Part shown: piece by piece, positions 1 through 6,043 of the stretch | Layout: the number at the start of each line of letters is the position of its first letter | Position numbering within the stretch: the first letter of the stretch is position 1 | Source: Acidobacteriota bacterium | GTDB taxonomy: Bacteria; Acidobacteriota; Vicinamibacteria; Vicinamibacterales; CAVVIG01 | Assembly: GCA_003222555.1 (NCBI GenBank) | Contig: QHWL01000209.1 | Coordinates: forward strand, 8,341-14,383 | Length of the DNA: 6,043 nucleotides | Direction: 5' to 3' | Program-made: the position numbers and the translations under genes | The notes under the pieces: model-generated | The model's input: only the letters and a program-made list of their open reading frames with translations | Databases searched by the model: none | Told to the model about the DNA's origin: nothing

Positions 1-267
1 CACACGGGTAAGGCGGTCTGGGAACTGCCGCAGACCGGAGCCGTCAACTCGTGGGGAGGTACTCTCTCGACGGCCGGCGGCCTAGTGATTTTCGGAGAGG
101 ACAGCGGCGCTCTGATGGCGGCCGACGCCGCGAATGGCAAATCGCTGTGGAGCTTTCAAACGAGTCAGCTCTGGAAGGCGTCGCCGATGACCTACATGTT
201 CGACCACAAACAGTACGTGGCGGTCGCCGCCGGATCGAACATCATTGCTTTCGGTCTCCCAGAATGA
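1..267 (+). CDS. PQQ-dependent alcohol dehydrogenase-like protein, C-terminal fragment
   Basis: Partial gene: the reading frame is open from the first base and ends at TGA 265-267, giving 88 C-terminal residues; the start lies outside the window. Two propeller docking motifs are visible, TGKAVW (residues 2-7) and AADAANGKSLW (40-50), each closing a blade with Trp. Between them is WGGTLSTAGGLV (18-29), typical of the last blade of quinoprotein alcohol dehydrogenases (methanol/ethanol family). The end, around KQYVAVAAG (70-78), matches the usual last strand. The protein stops there, so there is no C-terminal cytochrome c domain and it would be a heme-free (type I-like) quinoprotein. Such enzymes oxidise alcohols, sugars or aldehydes in the periplasm. 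The catalytic region is not in the window, so activity and cofactor cannot be judged. The next quinoprotein gene starts 13 bp downstream, suggesting one transcript. Confidence 0.88.
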   Translation, partial: HTGKAVWELPQTGAVNSWGGTLSTAGGLVIFGEDSGALMAADAANGKSLWSFQTSQLWKASPMTYMFDHKQYVAVAAGSNIIAFGLPE

Positions 268-274
268 AAGGGGG
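266..274 (+). promoter_or_regulatory. Ribosome binding site deciding the start of the second quinoprotein
   Basis: GAAAGGGGG lies 6 nt before GTG 281 and overlaps the TGA stop of the upstream gene (265-267). It supports GTG 281 over the in-frame TTG at 245, which would overlap the upstream gene and add 12 residues in front of a normal signal peptide. Placing it on the upstream stop codon fits translational coupling of the two quinoproteins. Confidence 0.6.
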
Positions 275-280
275 CACGCG

Positions 281-2029
281 GTGAAGATTCAGCGCTCGGT
301 CGTCGTTCTTGCCGTTGCAGCGGTCGTAGCGATTCAAATGGCGTCGCGATGGTTGCCACCTGTGGCGGCTCAAGCCCCCGCGGCGGCCAGGACTGTCAAC
401 TGGCCCCTCCACAACCTCGATCTTGCCGGCACCCGGTATTCGACGATGGACCAGATCAACCGGTCCAACGTAAAGACTCTCGTCCCCCGCTGGCTCTTTC
501 AGCACGGCGTCATCGACGGCGTCAGCAACCAGACCACGCCGGTCATCGTCGACGGCACGATGTACGTGACCGACTCGCGCGGCAGCGTCTATGCCGTGGA
601 CGGGGCCGACGGCCACCTTCTGTGGACGTACGACGTGACCGCCATGCTTGGCGGCGGCGCGCGTGAAGGCTACGTGTTCCGCAATCGCGGCGTCACCTAC
701 GGGGACGGCGTGGTCTACACAGCGGGCGGGTCGTTCATCTTCGCGCTCGACGCCAAGACCGGAAAGCCGATTCCGGCATTCGGGAAGAACGGCCAGGCCA
801 GCGTCATCCTCGACGTGCTGAATCAGCGGTACGCCGACGTGAAATCGGCGATTAGCATGGGCTACTGGTTCACGACGGCGCCTCAGTATTACAAGGGCGT
901 CTTGTACATCGGCAGCACGCGCAGCGAGAGTCACATTCCGGGCGGCCACGTCCTCGCCGTCGACGCCAAGACTGGCAAAGTGCTCTGGCATTTCAACACC
1001 ATCCCGCAGGACGAGAAAGACCAGGGATGGGAGATTGCCGGATCCACTTGGGTGGGCGGCGAGCGTAACGGCGGCGGTATCTGGGAAACGGCTGTAATTG
1101 ATGCCGAGCTCGGCATGATGTACGTCGCCGTCGGGAATCCGTTCGGCGACAGCACGAAGCGGGCCGGCATGAACCTCTTCACCGATTCCATCATCGCGCT
1201 GACGCTCGATACCGGCCGGCTGAAGTGGTACTTCCAGCAGACCCATCACGACGTGTGGGACTACGACTCAGGCGGTCCCCCGATCCTCTTCGAAATGCAG
1301 GTGAACGGCCGCCGCGTCAAAGCCGTGGCCGAGGCGAGCAAGAATGGACATCTCTACATCCTCGACCGTGAGACCGGAAAGCCGGTCCATCCGATCAAGG
1401 AGATGCCGGTCCCTACCGAGGACGCCGGTCCCGGCCAGGCGCCGTGGCCGACGCAGCCGATTCCGTTCACCGCCAGCGGCAAGCCGATGGAACCGGTGTC
1501 CCCCATCGTGCCGCTCGAGATTCCGCCGGAGCAGCTGGCAACGAACACGATCGCGCCCATCTTCAGCCCGATGCGGCCGAATCAGATTCTTGCTCCAGGC
1601 ACCGGCGGCGGCGCCAACTACAGCCCGCTCTCCTACAGTGCGCAAACGGGGCTGCTCTATGTCTCGGCGATCGACCAGCCATACAGGGGTGGACGGGGGC
1701 CGAAGGGCTATTTCTCCGCGTACGATCCGACGACTGGCGAACTGAAATGGCGGCAGATCGTCGAGGGCTTTGGCCAAGCCGGGTCCGTCGTGACGGCGGG
1801 TGGTCTCCTGTTTGTCGGCACCGGCAGCAACATCGCCGGGTACTTCTTCGCCTTCGACGCCAAGACCGGCGATCTGCTGTGGAAATTCAACACTGGATCG
1901 GGCGTCTTCTCGTCCCCGTCCGTGTACATGGTGAATGGCGAGCAGTTCGTGGCCGTCGCGTCAGGCGGAGGAGATCGGGGACGTCGGGGCGGCGATCTCA
2001 TCCTGAGCTTTGCGCTGCCGCCTCGATAG
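281..2029 (+). CDS. Exported PQQ-type quinoprotein dehydrogenase (8-bladed propeller, no heme domain)
   Basis: A 582-aa protein starting at GTG 281. Residues 1-32 form a signal peptide (KIQR, hydrophobic stretch, cleavage probably after VAAQA), so it is periplasmic. Propeller Trp-docking motifs recur: VDGADGHLLW (106-115), VDAKTGKVLW (227-236), LDTGRLKW (309-316), YDPTTGELKW (481-490) and FDAKTGDLLW (525-534). The N-terminal WPLHNLDLAGTRYS (41-54) is the standard family opening. By alignment in mind with methanol dehydrogenase, E216, N286 (GNP) and D327 (HDVWDYD) match the PQQ/metal Glu, Asn and catalytic Asp. D329 sits at the extra-Asp position seen in lanthanide enzymes, though glucose-dehydrogenase-like members also have WDYD. 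The segment LDRETGKP...PVP...PWPTQPIP (361-395) resembles the glucose-dehydrogenase-like branch. There is no cysteine, so neither the vicinal disulfide of methanol dehydrogenase nor a heme c site is present. An external electron acceptor is needed. Substrate unknown. It follows another quinoprotein by 13 bp. Confidence 0.9.
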   Translation: MKIQRSVVVLAVAAVVAIQMASRWLPPVAAQAPAAARTVNWPLHNLDLAGTRYSTMDQINRSNVKTLVPRWLFQHGVIDGVSNQTTPVIVDGTMYVTDSRGSVYAVDGADGHLLWTYDVTAMLGGGAREGYVFRNRGVTYGDGVVYTAGGSFIFALDAKTGKPIPAFGKNGQASVILDVLNQRYADVKSAISMGYWFTTAPQYYKGVLYIGSTRSESHIPGGHVLAVDAKTGKVLWHFNTIPQDEKDQGWEIAGSTWVGGERNGGGIWETAVIDAELGMMYVAVGNPFGDSTKRAGMNLFTDSIIALTLDTGRLKWYFQQTHHDVWDYDSGGPPILFEMQVNGRRVKAVAEASKNGHLYILDRETGKPVHPIKEMPVPTEDAGPGQAPWPTQPIPFTASGKPMEPVSPIVPLEIPPEQLATNTIAPIFSPMRPNQILAPGTGGGANYSPLSYSAQTGLLYVSAIDQPYRGGRGPKGYFSAYDPTTGELKWRQIVEGFGQAGSVVTAGGLLFVGTGSNIAGYFFAFDAKTGDLLWKFNTGSGVFSSPSVYMVNGEQFVAVASGGGDRGRRGGDLILSFALPPR

Positions 2030-2161
2030 GGTGAGCACGCGCGACTGATGTCGGGACGTCTGCCTTCGGCACTGGTGGACGTCAGGCTGTTCAGCACCGC
2101 CGATGTGGGCCCGTTACAGCCCGGGCAGCGTTAGAATTCGTTCGCGGGACCGGTTCGCTAC

Positions 2162-3079
2162 GTGTCGCTCGTTGTTTCCATCTTCTCGCAGGACATCCTG
2201 CCGATCTTCGTCGTCGCCGGAGTCGGGTTCCTGCTGGCGCGGCGCTTCGGCGCCAACGTGAAGACGCTCTCCACGGTCGCGTTCAACGCGCTGTCTCCCT
2301 GCCTCGTCTTCGATCAACTCGTCACGGCAAAGGTGAGCGTCGCGCAGTCGTGGCGGGTGGCGCTTTTCTGCGTCCTGCTGACCGTGGCGCTCGGCGTCAC
2401 CGCGCGCCTCGCCGCGCTTCCGCTCCGGCTCGACCGCGCAACTCTCAGCAGCTTCCTGCTCGTCGTCATGTTTTCCAACAGCGGCAACTACGCGCTGCCT
2501 GTCGTGCTCTTCGCGTTCGGACGCGAATCACTGGCCTTTGCCAGCGTCTACTTCGTGACGAGCGCGATCCTGGTCTACACGGTTGGCGTCTTCGTCGCGG
2601 CCAGCGGTCGCGGCAGCATCCGGTCGGCCGTGCTCGGCCTCGCACGCGTCCCGACCATCTATGCGGTCGTCGCCGCCGTAATCGTGCTCGCCGCCGGCGC
2701 CACCGTGCCGCTCGCGGTCATGCGGCCGGTCGGACTCTTGAACGATGCGGCGCTCCCGGTGATGGTGCTGGCGCTCGGCATGCAGCTCGAGCGCGCCACG
2801 CCGTCCGCCCACCCCGCTGCAGTGACCGCCGCCGTCATCGTCTCGCTGGTCGTCGCGCCTATCCTGGCCTTCGCGCTCACCGCAACGCTCGGCCTGGCCG
2901 GCGCCGCCCGCCAGGCATCCATCATCCAAGCCTCGATGCCGGCGGCCGTCATCACGACCGTGCTGGCGCTCGAGTTCGATCTGGACGCAGGGTTCTCGAC
3001 CAACGTCGTGATGTTTTCTACCCTCCTCAGCCCCTTCACGCTGGTCTTCCTGATCGCATATTTGCAGCGCGGCTACTAG
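2162..3079 (+). CDS. AEC (auxin efflux carrier) family permease
   Basis: A 305-aa, very hydrophobic inner-membrane protein of usual family length, with about ten predicted membrane segments in two halves. Family hallmarks are visible: FNALSPCLVF (41-50) in TM2; SNSGNYALPVVLF (105-117), the broken-helix N-x-G-N-x-x-L-P motif; ALPVMVLALGMQLE (197-210); QASMPAAVITTVLALEFDLD (256-275 region); and STLLSPFTL (285-293 region). Bacterial members include malate and malonate carriers, so an organic anion is a reasonable guess, but the substrate is not readable. GTG 2162 is the only start after the in-frame TAG at 2132-2134 that keeps TM1. The only Shine-Dalgarno-like bases are GGGA at 2146-2149, 12 nt away, so initiation may be weak or the mRNA nearly leaderless. 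The gap to the upstream quinoprotein is 132 bp, so co-transcription is possible but not shown. The gene converges on the - strand neighbour. Confidence 0.88.
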   Translation: MSLVVSIFSQDILPIFVVAGVGFLLARRFGANVKTLSTVAFNALSPCLVFDQLVTAKVSVAQSWRVALFCVLLTVALGVTARLAALPLRLDRATLSSFLLVVMFSNSGNYALPVVLFAFGRESLAFASVYFVTSAILVYTVGVFVAASGRGSIRSAVLGLARVPTIYAVVAAVIVLAAGATVPLAVMRPVGLLNDAALPVMVLALGMQLERATPSAHPAAVTAAVIVSLVVAPILAFALTATLGLAGAARQASIIQASMPAAVITTVLALEFDLDAGFSTNVVMFSTLLSPFTLVFLIAYLQRGY

Positions 3080-3089
3080 TCTGAAAGAG

Positions 3090-3108
3090 CCCGCGCTATT
3101 TCGCGAGG
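3090..3108. terminator. Small hairpin between convergent gene ends, possible weak terminator
   Basis: CCCGCG (3090-3095) pairs with CGCG plus GG (3102-3108) around loop CTATTT, with A3106 bulged. This gives a 6-bp GC stem spanning the end of the - strand gene and following the permease stop. No T-run follows on either strand, so it is not a canonical intrinsic terminator. It is listed because no other terminator candidate exists in the 16-bp convergent gap. Confidence 0.2.
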
Positions 3109-5183
3109 GGATTCGGTCGGACCTGGAACTTCACAACCTTCGGCCTTGCACCCTTGCCGCCTTCCTGGTGCCAAGGCGTGTACATCGAGTAGCTCGACCA
3201 GAGCCCGCGACCCTTCCAGCCGGCTTTCGGGTCATCGATCCGGCCGGCCGCGTGACGGGCGGAGAATCCCAGCGGGTAAGGCACGCGTAAGGTCAACGTC
3301 TTCATCTGACCGTTTTGCGGCATCAGGACGAAGAATGAATCCGCGTTGAAGTCCCCGGCCACCAGGACGTCCTTCCCGAGACCGAGCGCGTCGTGGTGAT
3401 CGATGTTCGTCAGATACAGCATGTCCGTGCTGAGATAGTCCGCCGCGCCCTTGAACGTGGGGCCGGGCTTCGTGTACGCCGTCCACCCCTCAGGGCACTG
3501 CTGACCGGTGGCCGTCGGTCCGTTCAGCACCTTGCACTTGCGGCGGTCGAAGCTCAGAACCTCATGGACGCCCCGCCAGTTCTGCCAGACCACGCCGTTA
3601 CTGTCGATGGCCACGCCCCCCGAATATGGCAACGGTATCTTCGATGGCGGCGGTTCATAGACCTCGGCCTTGCATGACAGCGGCGGGTTGGCCCCGCGCT
3701 CGATGCGCACGAGCGTCGTGTCGTCGTGACCGATTCCCGAGCACCATACGCTGCCATCGGTCGGGCTGATGCCAATCGAGTAGCATCCGAATTCGATCCG
3801 GTGGTCCTTCTTGGGATCGATCGGTTGCTTGGGCTCGGTCCACTCGGTGATCTTGCCGTCGCCGTTGGTGTCCACAACGCCCGGGCACCATCCCTGCGAT
3901 GCGGCGGCGTCGTGGGTCTTGTCGAATGTCGCCGTGTCGACCCAGCCGATGGCGTTGTCCTGGCCGAAGACGAGTGCGTCGTGGTCGTCGAACTGGTTAT
4001 GATCCGCGGCAAAGCAGCTGTCGATGGAGGTGAACTGCTTCGTCTTCGGGTCATACAATTCGATCTGCCTTGCGCTCGGGCCAGGCATCGCGAAGTACTT
4101 GGCGAACTTGTTCGTCGAGCCGTCCTTGCAGAACGCCGGCTGTTGCTGTGGAGCGCGATTTCGTGCCGTGACCCACACGCGTCCTTTGCCGTCCATCGCC
4201 ACGCTGCGCGGGTCGGCTTGCCGTTGCCAGATCTTTTCGTCGCCCCACGTCGGAGAGCTCGGGGTGTTGGCATCGAGCACGGGCCCGTTCGACGGAAGCT
4301 TGATCTCCGTCGTCCGGTTCTCTCGCGGATCGAGCACGGCAAGAATGTCGGAAGTCTGGATCGCCCCGTAGATCAGCCCGTTCGCGTTCAGTGTTGGAGA
4401 GCGCTCGTCGGTGCCAGCCGCATCGCTCCGTCTGCTGGTCGGCAGGGCCCAGTCCCACATCGAGATCACGAGGTTGCGCTCGACGCCGATGGGACGTGGC
4501 GGCGCTTCGGGATAGGCGCCGGCGGCAATCCGATCGGTCCAATCGGCGAACGCCTTGCGCTGCGCCCCGAGCCGCTTGAAGACGGCGCCCATGTTCGCCC
4601 CGTTGGGCCCCATCATCACGTGGTGATCCCAGGCATCAAGGGTCGAGGCATATGAGCCGTTCGACAATTCACGAGTCGCACGACTGCCCACTTGATGGCA
4701 TGAGAAACACGCCTTGGTTTCCAGGACCACGTCCTTGTCGGAGTGTTCGCCTTTGGGGATCTCCAACAGGCTGAGCCAGTAATTCGCCGGATACACCTGC
4801 GCCGCGGCGCGTCCGTCCGGCGCGACGACCGCTTTGAGATCCAGTTGCTGCCCAGGTTTGGCGGCGACGCGCGCCGAATCCACTAACCCGTAACCCCGCA
4901 CGAACACCTGATAGTTCGCCGTCGGTAAATCGGGCAGGAGGTAGCGCCCCTGATCGTCGGTCACGACCATCCTGGCGAACTTCGTCGGCAAGTCAGTGGT
5001 TTCCGCGATCACCCACACGCCGGCCTCGGGACCGTTCGAGCTCGTGACGCCGCCGCCGATGTCATCGCGATCGATCGCGACCGCGGTGCCGCCCCTCTGC
5101 TGGGCGCTGACCCAGGTGAACGAGGCCGCCAGTACGGCTGCCACGGCCAACGAACCTACTCTCGGATTCACAGGCAATTTCAT
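3096..5183 (-). CDS. Exported carboxypeptidase-regulatory-like / monoheme cytochrome c / Vgb-like propeller fusion
   Basis: A 695-aa protein starting at ATG 5183 behind a near-perfect Shine-Dalgarno. The in-frame TTG at 5219 is rejected because it only adds 12 residues before the signal peptide. Residues 1-27 are a signal peptide (MKLPVNPR, hydrophobic core, cleavage probably after VSA). Residues about 43-120 look like a carboxypeptidase-regulatory-like beta-sandwich (TDDQGRYLLPDLPTANYQVFVRGYG). C159-F-S-C162-H163 is a single covalent heme-c site; M190, M191 or M198 could be the distal ligand. Residues about 260-685 form a propeller with repeated blade strands VAMDGKGRVWVTAR (328-341), IGISPTDGSVWCSG (470-483) and VAIDSNGVVWQNWRG (524-538), resembling streptogramin lyase (Vgb)/NHL proteins. 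An EF-hand-like loop is at 438-449. Eight propeller cysteines may form disulfides. Similar architectures are common in Acidobacteriota, but I know of no proven reaction. A role in periplasmic electron transfer or oxidation is inferred. It has its own promoter upstream. Confidence 0.85.
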   Translation of the reverse strand: MKLPVNPRVGSLAVAAVLAASFTWVSAQQRGGTAVAIDRDDIGGGVTSSNGPEAGVWVIAETTDLPTKFARMVVTDDQGRYLLPDLPTANYQVFVRGYGLVDSARVAAKPGQQLDLKAVVAPDGRAAAQVYPANYWLSLLEIPKGEHSDKDVVLETKACFSCHQVGSRATRELSNGSYASTLDAWDHHVMMGPNGANMGAVFKRLGAQRKAFADWTDRIAAGAYPEAPPRPIGVERNLVISMWDWALPTSRRSDAAGTDERSPTLNANGLIYGAIQTSDILAVLDPRENRTTEIKLPSNGPVLDANTPSSPTWGDEKIWQRQADPRSVAMDGKGRVWVTARNRAPQQQPAFCKDGSTNKFAKYFAMPGPSARQIELYDPKTKQFTSIDSCFAADHNQFDDHDALVFGQDNAIGWVDTATFDKTHDAAASQGWCPGVVDTNGDGKITEWTEPKQPIDPKKDHRIEFGCYSIGISPTDGSVWCSGIGHDDTTLVRIERGANPPLSCKAEVYEPPPSKIPLPYSGGVAIDSNGVVWQNWRGVHEVLSFDRRKCKVLNGPTATGQQCPEGWTAYTKPGPTFKGAADYLSTDMLYLTNIDHHDALGLGKDVLVAGDFNADSFFVLMPQNGQMKTLTLRVPYPLGFSARHAAGRIDDPKAGWKGRGLWSSYSMYTPWHQEGGKGARPKVVKFQVRPNPLAK

Positions 5184-5184
5184 G

Positions 5185-5193
5185 TCCTCCTCC
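5185..5193 (-). promoter_or_regulatory. Strong Shine-Dalgarno fixing the start of the cytochrome/propeller gene
   Basis: On the - strand GGAGGAGGA lies one base before ATG 5183, with the first GGAGG at optimal distance. This settles the start at 5183 instead of the upstream TTG at 5219 and suggests efficient translation. Confidence 0.8.
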
Positions 5194-5203
5194 AATCCGA
5201 ATG

Positions 5204-5236
5204 TGCAGCGCGTCTGCAATTGCGCGCTACACGCGC
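5204..5236 (-). other. Two adjacent small stem-loops in the leader
   Basis: Between the predicted promoter and the ribosome binding site, the - strand leader contains GCGCG-TGTAG-CGCGC (5236-5222), then ATT, then TGCAG-ACGCG-CTGCA (5218-5204). Both have 5-bp stems and 5-nt loops. GCGCGT of the first can also pair with ACGCGC of the second, giving a competing fold. The short GC-rich stems could arise by chance; no known riboswitch class is recognised. Confidence 0.3.
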
Positions 5237-5255
5237 CCGAAAGCCGCTACCCCGA

Positions 5256-5272
5256 CACCGATCCCCACCGAT
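5256..5272. repeat. Direct repeat CACCGAT x2, 10-bp period, possible operator
   Basis: CACCGAT occurs at 5256-5262 and 5266-5272, one helical turn apart, just downstream of the predicted transcription start (about 5277) of the - strand gene. That position suits a repressor site, but two 7-mers are weak evidence. Confidence 0.3.
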
Positions 5273-5283
5273 ACCACGCCCGA

Positions 5284-5312
5284 ACGTTAGGTCCAAAAGC
5301 GGTGAATGTCAA
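5284..5312 (-). promoter_or_regulatory. Sigma70-type promoter of the cytochrome/propeller gene
   Basis: On the - strand, TTGACA (5312-5307) is a perfect -35 box. A 17-bp spacer is followed by TAACGT (5289-5284), a -10 box keeping the key T, A and final T. The predicted start near 5277 gives a leader of about 94 nt before ATG 5183. The remaining stretch up to the VOC stop (5313-5427) shows no gene and no clear terminator. Confidence 0.6.
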
Positions 5313-5427
5313 CGTGCGCGATGCTGTCTGCGAGAGCTCGGCGGACGCCGCGGCACGTGTTCGTCGGACCTTCGAGGTGGCAGACACCGCGATCGGGATG
5401 GCCGACAAATTTGATCGCCAGTCGCGC

Positions 5428-6043
5428 CTACTTCGGCTCCGGCGCGAGATTCTCGGTCAGCTCGATATACGTGCCCCATGGGTCGGTGAGGAACGCGATC
5501 TTGATTTTCGAGTTTGGAATCTGACGCGGAGCGGAGTCGAGCTTGATTCCCTGCGTTTCGAGCTTTTTCACGAACTCGTCGAGATTCTTCACGTCGAAGC
5601 CGAGGTGATCGAGCGAGCGGCCTTTGGTGGGGGCCAGCTTCATGTTGCTTGCCGAAAAGGAGATGTTGAAGCGATGGAAGTAGTCGCAATCGATCAGACC
5701 AGGCATCGCCACGCGCTGGCGCTTGCCGGGCAGTCCACCGAGGGTTTTTGCGTACCAGGCCTGGATTGCCGGGATGTCCGCCTCCATGGGAAAGGTGTGA
5801 ATGTGGTCCATGCTGATCGGACCCGGCAATGACGGATCGCCAAACACCTCCACGCGGATGCCGTCCGGAGCATAGACGTACCCCTGGTTTGGATTTGTCT
5901 GCCCGACGTCGTACTTGACGTTGGCGGCCTTCCACCTGGCGCGCGCCGCTGTCAGATCCTTCAGCACGAAGCCGAAGTGATCGACGATGGACCCGGCGGG
6001 CGGACTTGTGGGCTCGGCCTGGCGCAGCATGATGAACACGCCG
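5428..6043 (-). CDS. Tandem VOC (glyoxalase/extradiol dioxygenase superfold) protein, 5' end cut off
   Basis: Partial gene: the frame is open to the window edge, so the N-terminus lies beyond 6043; 204 C-terminal residues are visible, ending at TAG 5430-5428. GVFIMLRQAEP (1-11) is the end strand of a first beta-alpha-beta3 module. The second module follows, with DHFGFVLKDL (21-30) to GIRVEVFGD (61-69). A second barrel starts at MDHIHTFP (78-85), with IQAWYAKTLGG (93-103), and its last module runs from LDHLGFDVKNL (144-154) to DPWGTYIELTEN (187-198). H80 or H82, H146 and E194 occupy the metal-ligand positions of VOC metalloenzymes, and H22 and E65 are comparable in the first barrel. The family covers glyoxalases, extradiol dioxygenases, isomerases and resistance proteins, so the reaction is open. 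The GTG at 6039 is unlikely to be the start because it would begin inside a strand. A separate unit from the downstream gene is likely, given the 244-bp gap and promoter. Confidence 0.85.
   Translation of the reverse strand, partial: GVFIMLRQAEPTSPPAGSIVDHFGFVLKDLTAARARWKAANVKYDVGQTNPNQGYVYAPDGIRVEVFGDPSLPGPISMDHIHTFPMEADIPAIQAWYAKTLGGLPGKRQRVAMPGLIDCDYFHRFNISFSASNMKLAPTKGRSLDHLGFDVKNLDEFVKKLETQGIKLDSAPRQIPNSKIKIAFLTDPWGTYIELTENLAPEPK

Noticed and set aside
242..1249. Long - strand open frame (335 codons) opposite the quinoprotein
   Set aside because: Arg/Ala/Asp-rich translation with no family motifs, lying antisense to a clearly coding gene. Typical mirror frame in GC-rich DNA.
2052..2093. 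Repeated GGACGTC with a TGCC-TTC-GGCA stem after the quinoprotein, considered as a terminator
   Set aside because: The stems are short and interrupted and no T-run follows, so no termination claim is justified.
2132..2137. TAGAAT as a -10 box for the permease
   Set aside because: No -35-like hexamer at 16-18 bp upstream; the bases also form the in-frame TAG.
3726..4655. Long + strand open frame (309 codons) opposite the cytochrome/propeller gene
   Set aside because: No domain pattern; it overlaps strongly supported coding sequence on the other strand.
5401..5419. CAAATTTG palindrome with partial GGC/GCC flanks, considered as a terminator or operator after the VOC gene
   Set aside because: The dyad is broken by three central-flank mismatches and there is no T-tract; an 8-bp palindrome alone is weak.
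4996..5832. + strand open frame crossing the 244-bp gap
   Set aside because: It runs antisense through parts of two real genes, has no recognisable motifs and no convincing ribosome binding site.
6037..6039. GTG as start of the VOC gene
   Set aside because: It falls within a conserved strand (GVFIMLR), the frame continues to the window edge, and the first beta-alpha unit would be missing.

Overview
The window is GC-rich, densely coding bacterial DNA. It carries predicted exported redox proteins, a monoheme cytochrome/propeller fusion, a tandem VOC protein and an AEC permease. Quinoprotein-like propellers next to a carboxypeptidase-regulatory-like + CXXCH + streptogramin-lyase-like propeller protein are common in uncultured or soil Acidobacteriota (Vicinamibacteria-like). 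That assignment is an inference from gene content; no marker gene is present.

Layout. On the + strand, the window opens with the last 88 codons of a PQQ-type beta-propeller dehydrogenase (1-267). After 13 bp comes a complete second quinoprotein of 582 aa with a signal peptide (281-2029). A 132-bp gap with no convincing signal precedes a 305-aa AEC-family permease (2162-3079). On the - strand, converging on the permease with a 16-bp gap, is a 695-aa exported protein (3096-5183). It combines a carboxypeptidase-regulatory-like beta domain, one heme-c site (CFSCH) and a Vgb/NHL-like propeller. Upstream of it is a 244-bp gap with a good sigma70-type promoter, a short direct repeat and two small hairpins. 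Last is the 3' part of a tandem-VOC (glyoxalase/extradiol dioxygenase superfold) gene (5428-6043), also on the - strand and cut by the window edge.

How the genes may work together (inference). The full quinoprotein, and probably the truncated one, would be periplasmic oxidases of alcohols, sugars or aldehydes. Neither has its own heme in the visible part, so they need a separate electron acceptor. The neighbouring exported monoheme protein is a possible partner, but it is divergently transcribed from its own promoter, so co-function is not shown. The permease could move an organic acid, and the VOC protein may be a metalloenzyme on another catabolic step. The substrate cannot be read from the sequence. 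No RNA genes, mobile elements, CRISPR arrays, attachment sites or origins were seen.
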